Source of the DNA: Branchinecta lynchi
Taxonomy: Eukaryota; Arthropoda; Branchiopoda; Anostraca; Branchinectidae
Assembly (NCBI GenBank): GCA_023053575.1
Contig: JAKZAP010000012.1
Location: forward strand, 6,510,230 to 6,574,229
Direction of reading: 5' to 3'
DNA: 64,000 nucleotides
A program made the translations under genes and the position numbers. Every line of letters begins with the position of its first letter. Positions within the stretch are counted from its first letter, which is position 1. Below the pieces are notes generated by a model, which saw only the letters and a list, made by a program, of their open reading frames with translations, was not told the origin of the DNA and did no database searches. Of the stretch, positions 21,207 to 32,229 are shown one piece after another.

Positions 21207-21763
21207 AGCCGCTTTTACATCGACGAATCGTCGCGAAGCGCTTATTTGAAGTTGCGTACAGTATCGGCCACTGTCGTCTTAATAGTTTCCTTCTAGCTTG
21301 TGCTATGGTTGCCAAATTCTTGAAACTTGCAGCCATCTTTTATTTTAATGTCCTTTACATTAGACCCAGAAATTTTTTTTGTCTTTGTGTTTATCTCAAC
21401 TAGGTCTTAGCTTTCCTTTTAGTTTGAATTTAGTAGTTAGTAATGAGTATGTTAGAAACCTTGTTATTGTTTTTTCTAAAAAGAACTAGGAGATTAGAAA
21501 TTTCGTAGTTGATGATCATTGGTTGTGTAACCATTTTTCTTCATTTGAGACTTTAAGATTAGATCAGTGTTTTCTTTTTGATGTCAAGTAGTTTTAGTTT
21601 AGTATATAGAGTGAAATACCTTGTTTGGTTTACTGACGATTAAATACATACAAAAAACTTTTCACTGAAAAATCTAATGCGTCGCGTTTTATTTAACATA
21701 GGCTCTGCGTCACATCGCTTCAAGTGCGACGCAAAGGTTAAACGCGTCAACGTAAACGCGGCC
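21207..21763. mobile_element. PIF/Harbinger-like miniature element with TAA duplication
   Basis: AGCCGCTTTTACATCGACG at the left and CGTCAACGTAAACGCGGCC at the right are inverted repeats. TAA lies immediately outside on both sides (21204-21206, 21764-21766). The interior is AT-rich and non-coding. It sits just downstream (on the minus strand) of receptor exon A. Confidence 0.75.
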
Positions 21764-21972
21764 TAAACTTGTAGGAACTCGGACCGTTCTAACTAAGGGA
21801 GGGAGGATGGGGGTGGAACGCGAGAAAAAGCCAACTGGGGAATCTTGACGTACGAAATCTTGAGCCTAAAGCATGCCTCCCTTCACCCAGGTGTCTTTTT
21901 CTGTCTCCGGGCTACAACAACTCGTCCACAGCGCACCACCTCAAAAGAAACGCAAACAATCCAAAAGCTCAC

Positions 21973-22087
21973 TGTTTGTGAAGAGTTCTTCTGGATCGGA
22001 ATATGTGGCAACCATGCACTCGAGATGTTTGATTTGGAGTTGCTGCTGTTGATGGTGCATCATTTCAGCTCTCCAGTCACTAATGTT
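21973..22087 (-). CDS. Secretin-family (class B) GPCR, N-terminal extracellular exon A
   Basis: Encodes the helix and first conserved cysteine at the N-terminal side of the hormone-receptor domain. A strong acceptor (TGTGTTTTCTTGCAG) precedes codon 1 in phase 0. The 38 codons include MHHQQQQLQIKHLECMVAT and end DPEELFTN. The exon then donates one base (A) at ACA|GTGAGC. Joined to exon B the next residue is serine and the sequence continues directly to CLRVWDG, giving 17 residues between the first two domain cysteines, in the family's usual range. Without splicing the frame stops at 21941-21943. The signal-peptide exon should lie at higher coordinates and was not identified. Recognition depends on the match with exon B, since this part varies between receptors. 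Confidence 0.7.
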
Positions 22088-22320
22088 CTGCAAGAAAACA
22101 CACATTTTACATCAGTGACGCAAAACCACGATGTGACTTATTTAAACAAGTACACCGAGCTATTTTTTATGTTCCAATACTATTGATGACTATCTCTCCT
22201 TGCCGATGCAAAATCTCCGGCCTCTCTGGGTAGCTGGCGGAAGAAAGGCAGAAGTGGTGTCACAACTGCACACAAAGATCGCGTTGATTGACAGAGGATT
22301 TGACTCGTTGCTCCGCTTCG
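22088..22320. other. Unassigned sequence
   Basis: A plus frame of about 48 codons beginning at 22208 (MQNLRPLWVAGGRKAEV) is open but runs into the adjoining repeat and has no known match. No regulatory signal is identifiable. Confidence 0.3.
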
Positions 22321-22678
22321 TTACTTCGCTATTGATGATTAATCGATTTTAATATAGTGGAATTTCTCTGTCAGATTTGTGGTACCTAGCGCTCATACCC
22401 GTGTTGTATGCTTTACGAAAAGGATTTATGAAAAATAAGGGTTTATGCAGTGAGCTACCTTCCGCGAGTTAATCACTGGCCACTGAAAAGCCGCACTTGT
22501 AGCCTATTAAGATTGATATTTTCCGCGTCATTGTAGCATTTCGTGTTGTAAGGACGGCCGTAGACGTTATTTTAGAGCAAATAGTGGAAAATAAAATAAT
22601 TCCTTAGCACCATTCGAATAATGCGATGTGTCCAGTTAAACGATGCAAAAATAAGTTGGCTTTTAAGTTAAACTTTAA
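22320..22678. mobile_element. TTAA-flanked TIR element, right part only
   Basis: Aligns with the right two-thirds of 10677-11129 (CAGATTTGTGGTACC, TTTTCCGCGTCATTGTAG, GGACGGCCGTAGACG) and ends GGCTTTTAAGTTAAACTTTAA with TTAA at 22675-22678. The left terminus is missing. The 86-codon open frame starting at 22626 begins inside this element. Confidence 0.7.
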
Positions 22679-23254
22679 AGCTACCGACGGGCGAACACTA
22701 GTTACGTGCTTTAATGCACTCGGACGAATTGACACCCTTATGAACGCAAGTTTATTTTTGTTCAACATAGAGAAACGAAGTTTGTTCGGGGATCAACTAA
22801 AAGAAGTAACGGAACAGAAAGGCATGATGCCGGTGGAACAAGAAATGAAAGAGGACCGCGAACTAAAAACTGCAATGGCATACTGAAAGTCGGAGCCGGG
22901 TTCGTTGAAATGTATCCAAGTCCAAAGTAGGAGCCGGATTCGTTGATTGAAATCAAGACAAGGTTCCTTTCTCAGAACAGGGATCTCGACTTAAGGAAGA
23001 AGAAGAAAAAAACAGAACAGGGACCCAGACCTCCTCGTTTTTCGGCGCGGCTTGTGTGGCTTGCAAAGCCGTGGTGACGCTGCACAAGAATGTACGCTAC
23101 TTGACACTAAACCATTGGCTTTGTTCTTTTAGCCGATCGTTTGCGCACGAGTTCTACAGTATGCCCATGCCCACCCCCTATTCTAGTAGGTTTGTTCCTT
23201 CTTTTAGTTGATAGTTCGGGCACGAGTTCCAGAGCATACTCCCCTGTTCTACCA
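22679..23254. other. Unassigned sequence with a small duplication
   Basis: Contains the tail of an open frame (to 22886), a repeated AGGAGCCGGATTCGTTG-like word (22890-22950) and an approximate 70-bp direct duplication at about 23115-23250 (TTTTAGCCGATCGTTTGCGCACGAG / TTTTAGTTGATAGTTCGGGCACGAG). No gene recognised. Confidence 0.4.
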
Positions 23255-23349
23255 GTTTTCGGGATCCGAAAACGTAAGTGGAGAGATACCTATGACTTCG
23301 TAAAAGTTTTCCGACTGTCCGCACGATAACTCTCGCGGTAGGATATTTT

Positions 23350-24010
23350 ATATTTATATTTATTATTCAGGCAGTGTAAATCCGTTAAATTGCTTGGGGT
23401 AATGATCGATGACGATCTGAAATGGAATTCTCATGTTGACAATATTATCCGTAAAACTAGCCTTTTAATTAAATCCCTCTCCACTCTTAAATCTTTCGGT
23501 TTGGATACTAAATGCCTCCTCTGTTATTTTAATACTTATATCTGTCCTCATTTAGAATATGCTTCACCGGTTTGTCATTCTTCTCTTTCTGCAGAGCTCT
23601 CTGATCGCTTGGAAAATGTCCAAAAGAGAGCAGTGAGAATCATTCTGGGTGATCATAATATTTCATATGAAGAGACTCTCATTAAACTTGACGTTCCTAA
23701 ATTAACTGAACGCAGAAATACTCTTTCAAACAATTTTGGAGCTAAGATAATGTGTTGTCCCCAGATGGCCCATCTATTCCCCCTCCCCTCCCGTCTGCCG
23801 CGCGTCAGGTTCGAGAGGAATACTGACAATCAGTTTTCTCCATATCCTGCTAATTCTTCTGTCGAATTTTTACGTAGTTTCATTCCATCATTTATTTCTG
23901 GTAAAATCTTGTAAGTGTATTAGTTAATTTGTTTCGTGTCTGTGTATATTTCGTAAATTTGTTTCCACTTCTAGCTTTTAGCTATTTGGATTAAACTTGA
24001 CTGATTGATT
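23350..24010 (+). mobile_element. 5'-truncated CR1/jockey-like retrotransposon
   Basis: Flanked by GATATTTT at 23342-23349 and 24011-24018. It contains the end of a reverse transcriptase frame, a short 3' untranslated part and a TGATTGATTGA tail. The same family supplies 15091-15284 and 39397-39838. Confidence 0.92.
23351..23914 (+). pseudogene. Reverse transcriptase C-terminus (non-LTR retrotransposon)
   Basis: Open without interruption to the stop at 23912-23914, but missing everything upstream because the insertion is truncated. Diagnostic blocks: CKSVKLLGVMIDDDLKWNSH (LGV-D-L-W-H), the FNTYICPHLEYASPV block, LENVQKRAVRIILG, then a short tail ending FIPSFISGKIL. Full proteins in the CR1/jockey group also have an endonuclease and the catalytic palm, both absent. 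The frame is undamaged, so the insertion is fairly young. Confidence 0.92.
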
Positions 24011-24880
24011 GATATTTTCTTCAAACTTGGTATGAGGATCCATTGGGTCAAAGTACAGGTCAAGTTTGTAGATGAGCCCTGTAGCCCCATATTTATAGAG
24101 GTGGGGGAGGAGTTTCAAATTAAATGCCAATGAGTTAGTCGATCTAAGGGTAAGAAGACATGGTGAATCCATATCTGAAACTTATTTTCCCACCGGACAA
24201 CTAGTTCGTCCGGAATCGGGCCAACACCGGAACATTTGTTAAACCTAGTTTTATTTGAAGTTAATTAAATGCTCGATTTATGGGCACGAAGACACGCTGA
24301 ATCAAATATATGGCAATCACTTTCTACCCAGACAAGTAGTTCGCCCGGAATCCGGCCAAAAACGGAAAATCTTTTAAAAGTAAAAGTTTTATTTGAAGTA
24401 GATTAAATGTTCGATTTATGGGTAAGATGACCTGCTGAATCCATATATGACAATCATTTTCTACCTAGACATATGGTCCACCCGGAATCCAGCCAAAACC
24501 GGAAAATTTTAAAAAGTTTTATCTGAAGTTGAGTAGTGCTTCGATGTCGTAACCCCTTTGCTGAATTCGTCTTGAGCTTAAATTTTTTGCCGGACAAGCA
24601 GTTCACCCCGAATCCGGCTGAAACGGGATATTTGCAGAAGTAATGCAGGAAGGTTCGATCAATTTCGTGAAAGTAGAGATGACGTTTAGGGGTAAACACA
24701 CATGCTGAATCCATACCTTAACTTGGTTTTCTCAGATGACTAGCCATTGGCATTGAATGTTTCTAAATTTTAGTAGTACAAATGTTCAGAAGTCTGGCGA
24801 AGACCGGATATCCACAAGACGCAATTGTCTGGATCGAATATTAAATTTTTGGGATCCCATCGAAACCTTTTGATCTTGTT

Positions 24881-25320
24881 TTCGGGATCCGAAAACGTAA
24901 GTGGAGGGATACCTATGACATCGCAAAAGTTGTCCGTCTGTCCGTCCGTCTGTGAGCACGATAACTCTCGAAAAGATTGAGATATTTTGATGAAACTTGA
25001 TGTGACGATTCTTTGGGTCAAGAGTAAGGTCGAGTTCGTAGATGGGCCCTGTAGCTCTACATTTTGGGGTGGGGGAGGGGATTCAAATTAAGGGAAAACC
25101 AAAATATTTAAACAGCTAATGTGACAGTCGATTATGGAGTAAGAAGGCATGCTGAGCACGATAGTGTGAACCATTTTCTCGCCAGAAAAGCAGTTCGTCC
25201 GGAATCCGGCAAAAACCGGAAAGTTGGTTAAAAGTAAAAGTTTTATTTGGAAATGATTAAATGGTCGATTTCGGGTTAAGAGGACATGCTGAACACGATG
25301 GTGAAAACCATTTTTTCGCC
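24881..25320 (+). mobile_element. GGGATCCC element, copy 5, truncated, head-to-tail with copy 4
   Basis: Begins CGGGATCCGAAAACGTAAG directly after the end of copy 4, sharing that copy's mutated palindrome. It has the GTCCGTCTGTCCGTCC microsatellite and less than two modules, and stops abruptly at 25320. Confidence 0.8.
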
Positions 25321-25664
25321 GTGAGGTTGTCTGTAATGAGAAAGTCGATTCCTGACACGTGGATCACTAACGTTGCATCTTTGGCTTCTTGACGATTTTT
25401 CTTCCTTTAGCTACTCGGCTATCAAATTTGCTAACGCTTAAGCAGCTTTTGGCCGAGAGATAATCTAGATGAATAACAAGACTTTCACGGCATTTTCTGA
25501 CAGAGAAAGGACTCAAGCTGCTTTTATATCCTACGGTAATCCGTTTATATCTTCTCTGAAGTCTGCTATTCGACCATTATGGGAATTTCAGTGGGAAGTC
25601 GGACAGACAATAACGTTGCCTAGACAATACCATGACCCGTCACGACAAAAACTGAAAATAGATC
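25321..25664. other. Unassigned sequence with a 67-codon open frame
   Basis: A plus frame (25469-25672: FTAFSDRERTQAAF, later FQWEVGQTITLPRQY) is open, but no domain, splice context or codon signal separates it from chance. Confidence 0.25.
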
Positions 25665-27010
25665 AAGGATGAAACCACGTCCTCACCAATGTTGTCCTCC
25701 AGTCGGCAACTTTTTCTTGGAAACGGTCAATTTTTCTTCAAAAACAGTCGGTTTTTGGGATCCCAAAACGTAAGTGGAGGGATACCTATGACATCGCAAA
25801 AGTTGTCCGTCCGTCCGTCTGTAAGCACGATAACTCTCGAAGGGAATGAGACATTTTGATGAAACTTGGTGTGAGGATTGTTTGGGTCAAGGGTAAGGTC
25901 GAGTTCTAGGCTATGTAGCTCTATATTTGAGGGTGGGGGAGGGGGGGTCAAATTAAGGGACGAACAAAATAATTTTAACAGCTAATGTGATAGTCGATTA
26001 TGGTGTAAGAAGACATGCTGAACACGCTGGTCAAAATCATTTTCTCGCCGGACAAGTAGTTCGTCCTGAATCCGGCAAAAGCCGGAAAGTTTGTTAAAAG
26101 TAAAAGTTTCATTTTAAGTTGATTAAATATTTGATTTAGGGGTGAGAAGACATGCTGAGCACGATGGTGAAAACCCTTTTCTCGCTGGAAAAGTAGTTCG
26201 TCCGGAATCCGGGAAAAACCGGAAAGTTGGTTAGAAGTAAAAGTTTCATTTGAAAATGTTCGATATTAGGGTAAGAAGACATGCTGAACACGATGGTGAA
26301 AACCATTTTCTCGCCGGACAACTAGTTCGCCTGGAATCCTGCCAATACCGGAAAATATGTCAAAAGCAAAAGTTTTATCTGAAGTTGATTAGATGTTAGA
26401 TTTAGGGATAAGAAGAGACGCTGAGTCTGCATATGACAATTATTATTTACCTGGACATATAATTAGTCCGGAATCCGGTTGTACGCGCTTTTTTTAAGTC
26501 AAAGTTTTATTTAATGTTGATTAGATGTTCTTATAGGTACGCTGGATTCGTTTTTCTTTTTTTTTCTAGATACGCTGGATTCGTTTCTTCTTTGTTTGCT
26601 GGACTAGTAGTTCGCTCGGAATTCGGGCGAAACCGCAAATTTGGCAGAAGTAAAGCAGGAAGTTTCGGTCAGTATCGTCAAAATAGATATGGCCTATAGA
26701 GATATAGATTGATAGATAGATGGAATATCGGAACTCGGTTTTCTTTAATGATTAGCCTGGCGAAGACTGGATCTGGCGAAGTCAAGACCCAATTGTCTGG
26801 ATCAAATCTCATCCCATCGACACCTTTGGTCTTGTTCTTAAATCAGCCGATTTTTCTCGAATCAACCGATTCACTGTCAAAACAGTCGTTTTTTCTTAAA
26901 ATTAGTCGTTTTTTCTGCGAAAAACAGTAAAAAATTACCAGCCAGTTGGTAAATAACTTGCCCCCGCCCCCTCCCCCCCAAAAAAAACATTTTGGCTTGC
27001 AACGTCTCAG
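25665..27010. mobile_element. CAGRGGCGT miniature element interrupted by a GGGATCCC element
   Basis: The left part (CACCAATGTTGTCCTCCAGTCGG, then ACGGTCAATTTTTCTTC) and right part (26837-27010, ending TTTTGGCTTGCAACGTCTCAG) are the two halves of one copy. Copy 6 of the GGGATCCC family lies between. The left terminus is eroded. Confidence 0.65.
25751..26836 (+). mobile_element. GGGATCCC element, copy 6, nested in a miniature element
   Basis: Complete from GTTTTTGGGATCCCAAAACG to ATCCCATCGACACCTTTGGTCTTGTT. About five modules, one of which lacks the first CCGG. The microsatellite is GTCCGTCCGTCCGTCTG. Confidence 0.85.
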
Positions 27011-27215
27011 GGTGAAATAAACTATTACGGCCAACGGCTTTTCTGTTTATCCGCTGGTTCAGACTGGGGTCACTGGTTTCAGTTTGGTTTTCCTGGTTCC
27101 CTAGTTTCCGGGTTCAGACTTCTACGTTTTGCAACTAATGAAAAAATTCGCACAATTTATTACATTTTGCAGAGGTCTTGAAGTGTGGAAAATTTCAACG
27201 TGTTGTCCAACAACC

Positions 27216-28690
27216 TTTTTGGGATCCCAAAATAAAAGTGGCGGGAAACCAATGACTTCGTAAAATTGTTCTTCTGTCAGCCGGTAACTCTCGAAGCGAT
27301 ATAAATACTTTGTTCAAACTTTGTGCAAGGATCCATTGGGCACCGTAGCCCTATATTTAGGGGTGGTGGAGAGGGTTAAATTAAGGAACGAAAACGATAT
27401 TTTTTCAATTTAATGTGTCAGTCGATTTATAGGTGAAGAGACATATTGAAACCACAATTGAACTTTATTTTCTCACAAGACAAATATGGTTCACTCGGAA
27501 TCCGGAAAAACGGCAATTTGTGGAGGTAAAAGTGTCAACTGAACGAAATCTGAACTGAAGTTAAAGGTTCATGATAGGGGTACACAGACATGCTGAGTCT
27601 TTTTTCGATTTTTTTGTTCGCGTACAAATAGATTGCCCGGAATTCGCATTAAAGGTGAACGGTGGTCGATTAGAGAATCGATATAGGTGTAAGAATACAT
27701 CCTGAATCCATATATCAACTTTACGTTTCCGCAGAACAAGTAGATTGACAAGAGTCTGGCGATTACTGGAAACTTGCTGACTGTGACATTGATATAGGGG
27801 CAAGAATACAACTAAATCCATATGTGAATCTTCATTTTCTCGCTGGATAATTAGTTCCTCCGAAATCTGGCAGAAATTAAGTTTGATAGTCATTTTTTTT
27901 TATTCGATCGGAGCATGGGCACGCGAGTAAGCGTACCCTACATGTCAAATCCAAATACGAACTTTATTTTCTCACAGGGCAAGCAGTTCGATAAGCTTTT
28001 AAAGGGAAAGTATAACTTAGTGGCTGTAAGTTGTTCGGTGGCCTGTGAGAATCGTTCTTAAATGGTATTAAAAGATCGACAAATATTCCCCTTTCGGATC
28101 CCGTCGAAACCCGGAATCTGGCAGAAAGTAAATTTGATCGGATCTGATCGAAGATTTGATCGGGTCATCAACGAGCGAGTGAGCGTAGCCTACATGTTAA
28201 ATCAAAATACGAGCATTATCTTCTCGCCAGGAAAGCAGTTTGAACGGAGTCCAGCTAAAACCGAAAATTTCGAAGAAGTAAAATTAAATTCCGATGTCGA
28301 TACAAATTGGTTGGAAAAAGTAGGACTAAACGGAAAAAGACACGGTGAATCAGGAAATACTTTTTATTCTCTCTTCTGAGGGAAAGTCCGGTCGAAATCT
28401 AGTCAAAACCTGTTGTTTTAGAATTAGCCTTATAGTGTGGTAAGCTTTTAACGGGAACGGGGAAAATATGACTTAGTGGCTGTTCTTAAATGGTATTAAA
28501 AGATCGACAAATAATCCCCTTTTCGGATCCCATCGAAACCCGGAATCGGGGAGAAATTAAATTTGATAGACTTATTTTTTTATCTGATCGGATCATCGAC
28601 GAGCGAGTGAGCGTAGCCTACATGTTAAATCCAAATACGAGCTTTATTTTCTCGCCAGGAACAGTTTGAAAGCAGTCCGGCCTGTGACAG
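27216..28690 (+). mobile_element. GGGATCCC element, copy 7, old and internally rearranged
   Basis: TTTTTGGGATCCCAAAATAAAAG starts it. The microsatellite is reduced. Modules degrade into larger duplications: CAAATACGAACTTTATTTTCTC recurs near 27953, 28203 and 28631, and TGGTATTAAAAGATCGACAAATA at 28062 and 28491. Open frames at 27561-27893 and 28062-28379 are repeat-derived. Confidence 0.6.
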
Positions 28691-28699
28691 GAATTTAAC

Positions 28700-28990
28700 A
28701 GGTATCAAAAAGGGGGTCTGGAGTCCGTAAGTCCTACCCTTAGAACTTACAAAACAACAGGCAGGTAAACACAACCGTACAAGACTTAAACTGATCATCC
28801 CATCAGAATAACCAATCACTGGTTTAATAAGTTTATTTAACCCTTAGGGGTCGAGCAATGTTGTAAAGCCTGCGAGTCACGGTAATATAAAGGGGGTCTG
28901 GAGCCTAGAATCCTACCCTAAGGATCCAAAGACAACAGGCAGGTAAGCACAACCGTACACAATACAAATTGATCATTCCATTTAAATTAC
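28700..28990 (+). repeat. Two-unit direct repeat of about 180 bp
   Basis: AAAGGGGGTCTGGAG, TCCTACCCT, ACAACAGGCAGGTAA, CACAACCGTACA and TGATCAT occur in the same order at 28709-28800 and 28890-28980. Possibly a fragment of a longer element; not otherwise recognised. Confidence 0.7.
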
Positions 28991-30304
28991 CAATATTTTG
29001 GTCTTAATTAACAATCTTTTTACCAATGTATTGGCTTCAATATAATCGAGCTCTCTTGAGCTATATTTAAGAACTCTTATCGTTAAAAACCATCACAATT
29101 AAAATTAAATAATAGTCAAAACCATCTGATTTATGTTTAAAAAAATTATTCCATCATTAATTAATATACCGATACTTTTCGATCGTCGGGCACTCATGTG
29201 CCATCTATGTATCACTCTATGAACTAGAGAATACAATATGTTTTTACATATTGCGGTTTCACCCTTTAAATCTAAGGTAGGTAGGTTGGTAGTTTGTGAG
29301 GATTGCGGTCTCTTTTTACTTTTTGCTGGTCCCAAACCCCACCCCCACATGGTTCAGGCAATCGGTCCCAGATTGCCCTTTTTTATGTTTTCGACTTGAC
29401 AATGGCTGGTCGATGAAATTCCTTTGTGCTTTTGTATCATAGAGGTTGGACGATATATATGTAGAGTTGAACCCCCCCTCCCCGTTCATGGGCACGTGGG
29501 CCCAAGTTTCCCACGAGTTAAGTTTGTCTGTGACAGGTCTCAAGTTCAACTCCTGTATATTTAGGGAGTTATATCTATGGATGAGGATTTGGGTTTAACA
29601 GCAAGAAATAAGACGACGCGACGTACTTCTTTCATGAACAGTTGGGAACTGGACTGTTTTGTCTTACGATCGATGATAAGCTATCCTTAATGAATTGTGA
29701 CAAAGGGAAAGGGGGTATAATGGCTACTACGATTTCGTTTATTTCACTTGTCATTACCTTGCTAATGGAAAAGAGGTTTAAAGGGTTGGACTGGCTGTCA
29801 CACCACTGTTGGAACTCAAGCTATCCGTGCAATATCTTCAACATCTCTTTGGATTTATACTTGCGGTTTGTTTAAATTTAAAGTGCGATGATGACAAATT
29901 AGGTTAATTCAATACTTGTTTGATTGTTGGGGATGTGAAATGTCTTGGTTCTAAAGCTGTTTGTATAGAAAATGTGATAAACATTTTACTTTCACACTCC
30001 ACGTCTGAGCGCTTGCGCACTTGTTAATTTTCAGTCTTAACCGGATTCCGGTAAAAAAAACTTACATTACAGATTTAGATTGACATTGAGATTGAAATCA
30101 GATTCTTCTCAAAGTTAAATTTGCGGTTTTGACTGGATTCCTCAGAAGAATACTCTTAGCATAGTATTTGTGTCTTAGTATTTATATCGATACCAATCGT
30201 GGGGGTTACTTGTCAAACAACAGCAACATAAAGGTAACAAAATATCTTGTCATACCAATTCATCTTTCATCATCAAACTAATTATCCGCTGAAAATAAAT
30301 CCTA
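28991..30304. other. Quiet stretch, no gene recognised
   Basis: AT-rich. Open frames of about 80 codons on both strands (minus 29316-29549, plus 29642-29875) show no known domain or splice context. Two TTGCGGTTTTGACTGGATTC / CTTAACCGGATTCCGG words near 30040-30140 are debris of GGGATCCC-element modules. Confidence 0.45.
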
Positions 30305-30472
30305 CATTGTAAAACCAAATCTAGCAGTATTTGCTACTTGGATTAATCTTGTCTCTAAAAGTATAATCTTATCTCTAATCCTTATTAATCTTGTCTCAGT
30401 AGAGATAAGATTAATCCCAGTAGCAAATACTGAAATTAGCTTTAATCCTTACTCGGATAAAATTTTACAGTG
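30305..30472. mobile_element. Tc1/mariner-like miniature element
   Basis: CATTGTAAAACC at the left and TTTTACAGTG at the right, with TA on both sides (30303-30304, 30473-30474). Inner inverted tracts are AGTATTTGCTAC..GGATTAATCTTGTCTC and GAGATAAGATTAATCC..GTAGCAAATACT. Confidence 0.75.
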
Positions 30473-30783
30473 TAGGCAAGAAGCATTTCATTACTTTGCA
30501 TTTTTTTTTTTCTAGAATACATCACGTTTTCCGATCTCGTTGCTCCTTCCCAAAATATCGAAGCTCCTTCCATACGCCTATATATCTAGGTAAAAAGCCC
30601 CTCTCTAGAAAAGTCGTTCGAAATTGGCATACAGCCTTCATCAAAATATCTCACTCTGTTCGGGAGTAGTCATGGACACAACAGACGTATGACGCTAGGA
30701 AATACTTAATCCGTTACACCTATCCCATATGTCGTCTGCGATTAGCTTGCTGTCAAATACCGAATTTTCTTAACGGATTATTA
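30473..30783. other. No feature seen
   Basis: Short AT-rich spacer with a fragment resembling the start of the microsatellite-led repeats (CATCAAAATATCTCACTCTGTTCGGGAG near 30640). Otherwise nothing. Confidence 0.4.
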
Positions 30784-31163
30784 CCCTAGGTTCACACAGA
30801 GCAAATCGCGGCGATGAACGAGATTTTTCAATCGCAGTGACAGAGATTTTTATCGCCTGGATGTTCACACTGAATTTTCGTCGGCAACGGAATTTAACAC
30901 GAAAAATTTGAAAAAAAAATCGCTTTTCTCGCTTTTCATACAAAATGGGGTAGAACTGAACAGCAATAATTAATTTTTCTAAAAGTGAACCATCAAAAGG
31001 GTCGTCCATGTTGCTGTTGCGTGCATAAAATCGTACTGTCGCCCGATTAAAGTTGAATTTTCCTAACTGAAAATCGCCTGACGAAGCAAAACAAATCGAA
31101 GATTTTGGCGACGTCGGCGATGGCCCATATCGCCTCAGTGTGAACGTCTGTGTGAATCTAGGG
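30784..31163. mobile_element. PIF/Harbinger-like miniature element with TTA duplication
   Basis: CCCTAGGTTCACACAGAGC at the left and GTCTGTGTGAATCTAGGG at the right are inverted. TTA lies outside at 30781-30783 and 31164-31166. Sub-terminal ATCGCGGCGAT / ATCGCC and GTTCACAC / GTGTGAAC motifs are also inverted. Confidence 0.8.
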
Positions 31164-31531
31164 TTAGCCTATAAATAAATTAAACTTGGATTTAAGGGGA
31201 AAAGTCAATGAATGCAGCTGATGATTGGTTGGTATCTATCGAGAAAAATAAAGAGGAAAAGGAATTTCCTCTCCATTTTCTTGATCTTAAACGGAGCATT
31301 CACCATTGCATGGAATCCAGGGCTGTAAGAAGAGCTGTAAGCTTTAACTTCAGCTTAGCGCTTTCAAGAGTATAATAATACACACCAGCTAAGGTTCGCG
31401 CTGTCATGGTCAGATGGCTCTTCCCATACCATTCCCTCCTACGCCCTCGAAGCATATGGCAGTCCAATCGATCAAGCTTCGTCCGGATATGTTAAGTGTG
31501 TCACAGTATATCCAAGGTACCCCCATTCTAA
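31164..31531. other. No gene recognised
   Basis: AT-rich to about 31420, then a short relative of the 280-bp modules (CCAATCGATCAAGCTTCGTCCGG, AAGTGTGTCACAGTATATCC). Confidence 0.4.
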
Positions 31532-31846
31532 GGTAGCGTTACAGCGACTTATTATTACTTACGAGTGTTATTATTGCCGTTCCAGAGCCCGCCGTAATAA
31601 GTAAATTGGCTCCTCCCACTTGTTATTTTCGTTCCACGACTGTTCCAATCGTTACAATTTACTTATGATGGTCGCGAGCATTATAAGTGATAATAACTAT
31701 CGGTTCTGCAGGAATTCCCATAAGAGTGATAACGTATGTTCGCGCTGTTATTATTTTCGTTCCAGTGAGCGTGATAACTACTACAATACGGCGCTCGCCC
31801 CTCCTCTTATCATCGTAACTTGTTATAACTTCTCTGGAACGCTACC
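31532..31846. mobile_element. Miniature element with GGTAGCGTT ends and TAA duplication
   Basis: GGTAGCGTTACAGCGAC at the left, TCTCTGGAACGCTACC at the right, TAA on both sides (31529-31531, 31847-31849). The interior repeats GTTATTATTTTCGTTCCA-like words. The 120-codon open frame at 31620-31982 begins inside it and is not a gene. Confidence 0.75.
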
Positions 31847-32229
31847 TAAATGTCCCACAGTGGCTGAGTGCGACCTGGACCTGTTTAACCGGCCATCCAG
31901 GACAGTTGACAATACACAAACTGTCTTTTTAGACTGGTACCAAAAATACGTTGGCACTGTGCGATTTAGATGCACACTTTAAGGCGGACAGGAATTCATT
32001 TGCAAGCGAAACCATTGGCGCAAAAATAATCATTGGCCCTCGGAAAACATAAAATGTATCGTTTGGCCGAAAGTTTGCGGTGAAGATTCACGCTTTCGGG
32101 ATCCTAGGAATTCACTTGTAAGCAAAAGCCTTGAGCCAAAAATGATCGAGGCCCCCTCAGAAACATGATAATGTGTCTGGCTAAAATTCTTTTTACACTG
32201 TGTATTTTCTCCTAAGTTTCATCTAGACC

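Larger units (their letters stand above)
8033..21972 (-). other. About 13.9-kb receptor intron filled with repeats
   Basis: Lies between GPCR exon A (donor ACA|GTGAGC, reading down from 21972) and exon B (acceptor at 8033-8034). It holds foldback elements, short-period repeats, a 165-178-bp tandem array, a three-level transposon nest, hAT-like miniature elements and a Harbinger-like element. Small exons skipped or used alternatively cannot be excluded. Confidence 0.7.
23255..24880 (+). mobile_element. GGGATCCC element, copy 4, with retrotransposon inside
   Basis: From GTTTTCGGGATCCGAAAACG to GGGATCCCATCGAAACCTTTTGATCTTGTT. The palindrome has mutated symmetrically to CGGGATCCG. The body holds about five modules, diverged from copies 1, 3 and 12. 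It is interrupted at GATATTTT by the insertion 23350-24010. Confidence 0.8.

Noticed and set aside
29316..29549. 77-codon minus frame (RPVTDKLNSWETWAH) as a possible exon.
   Set aside because: No acceptor or donor in usable position and no recognisable family; length is within chance expectation here.
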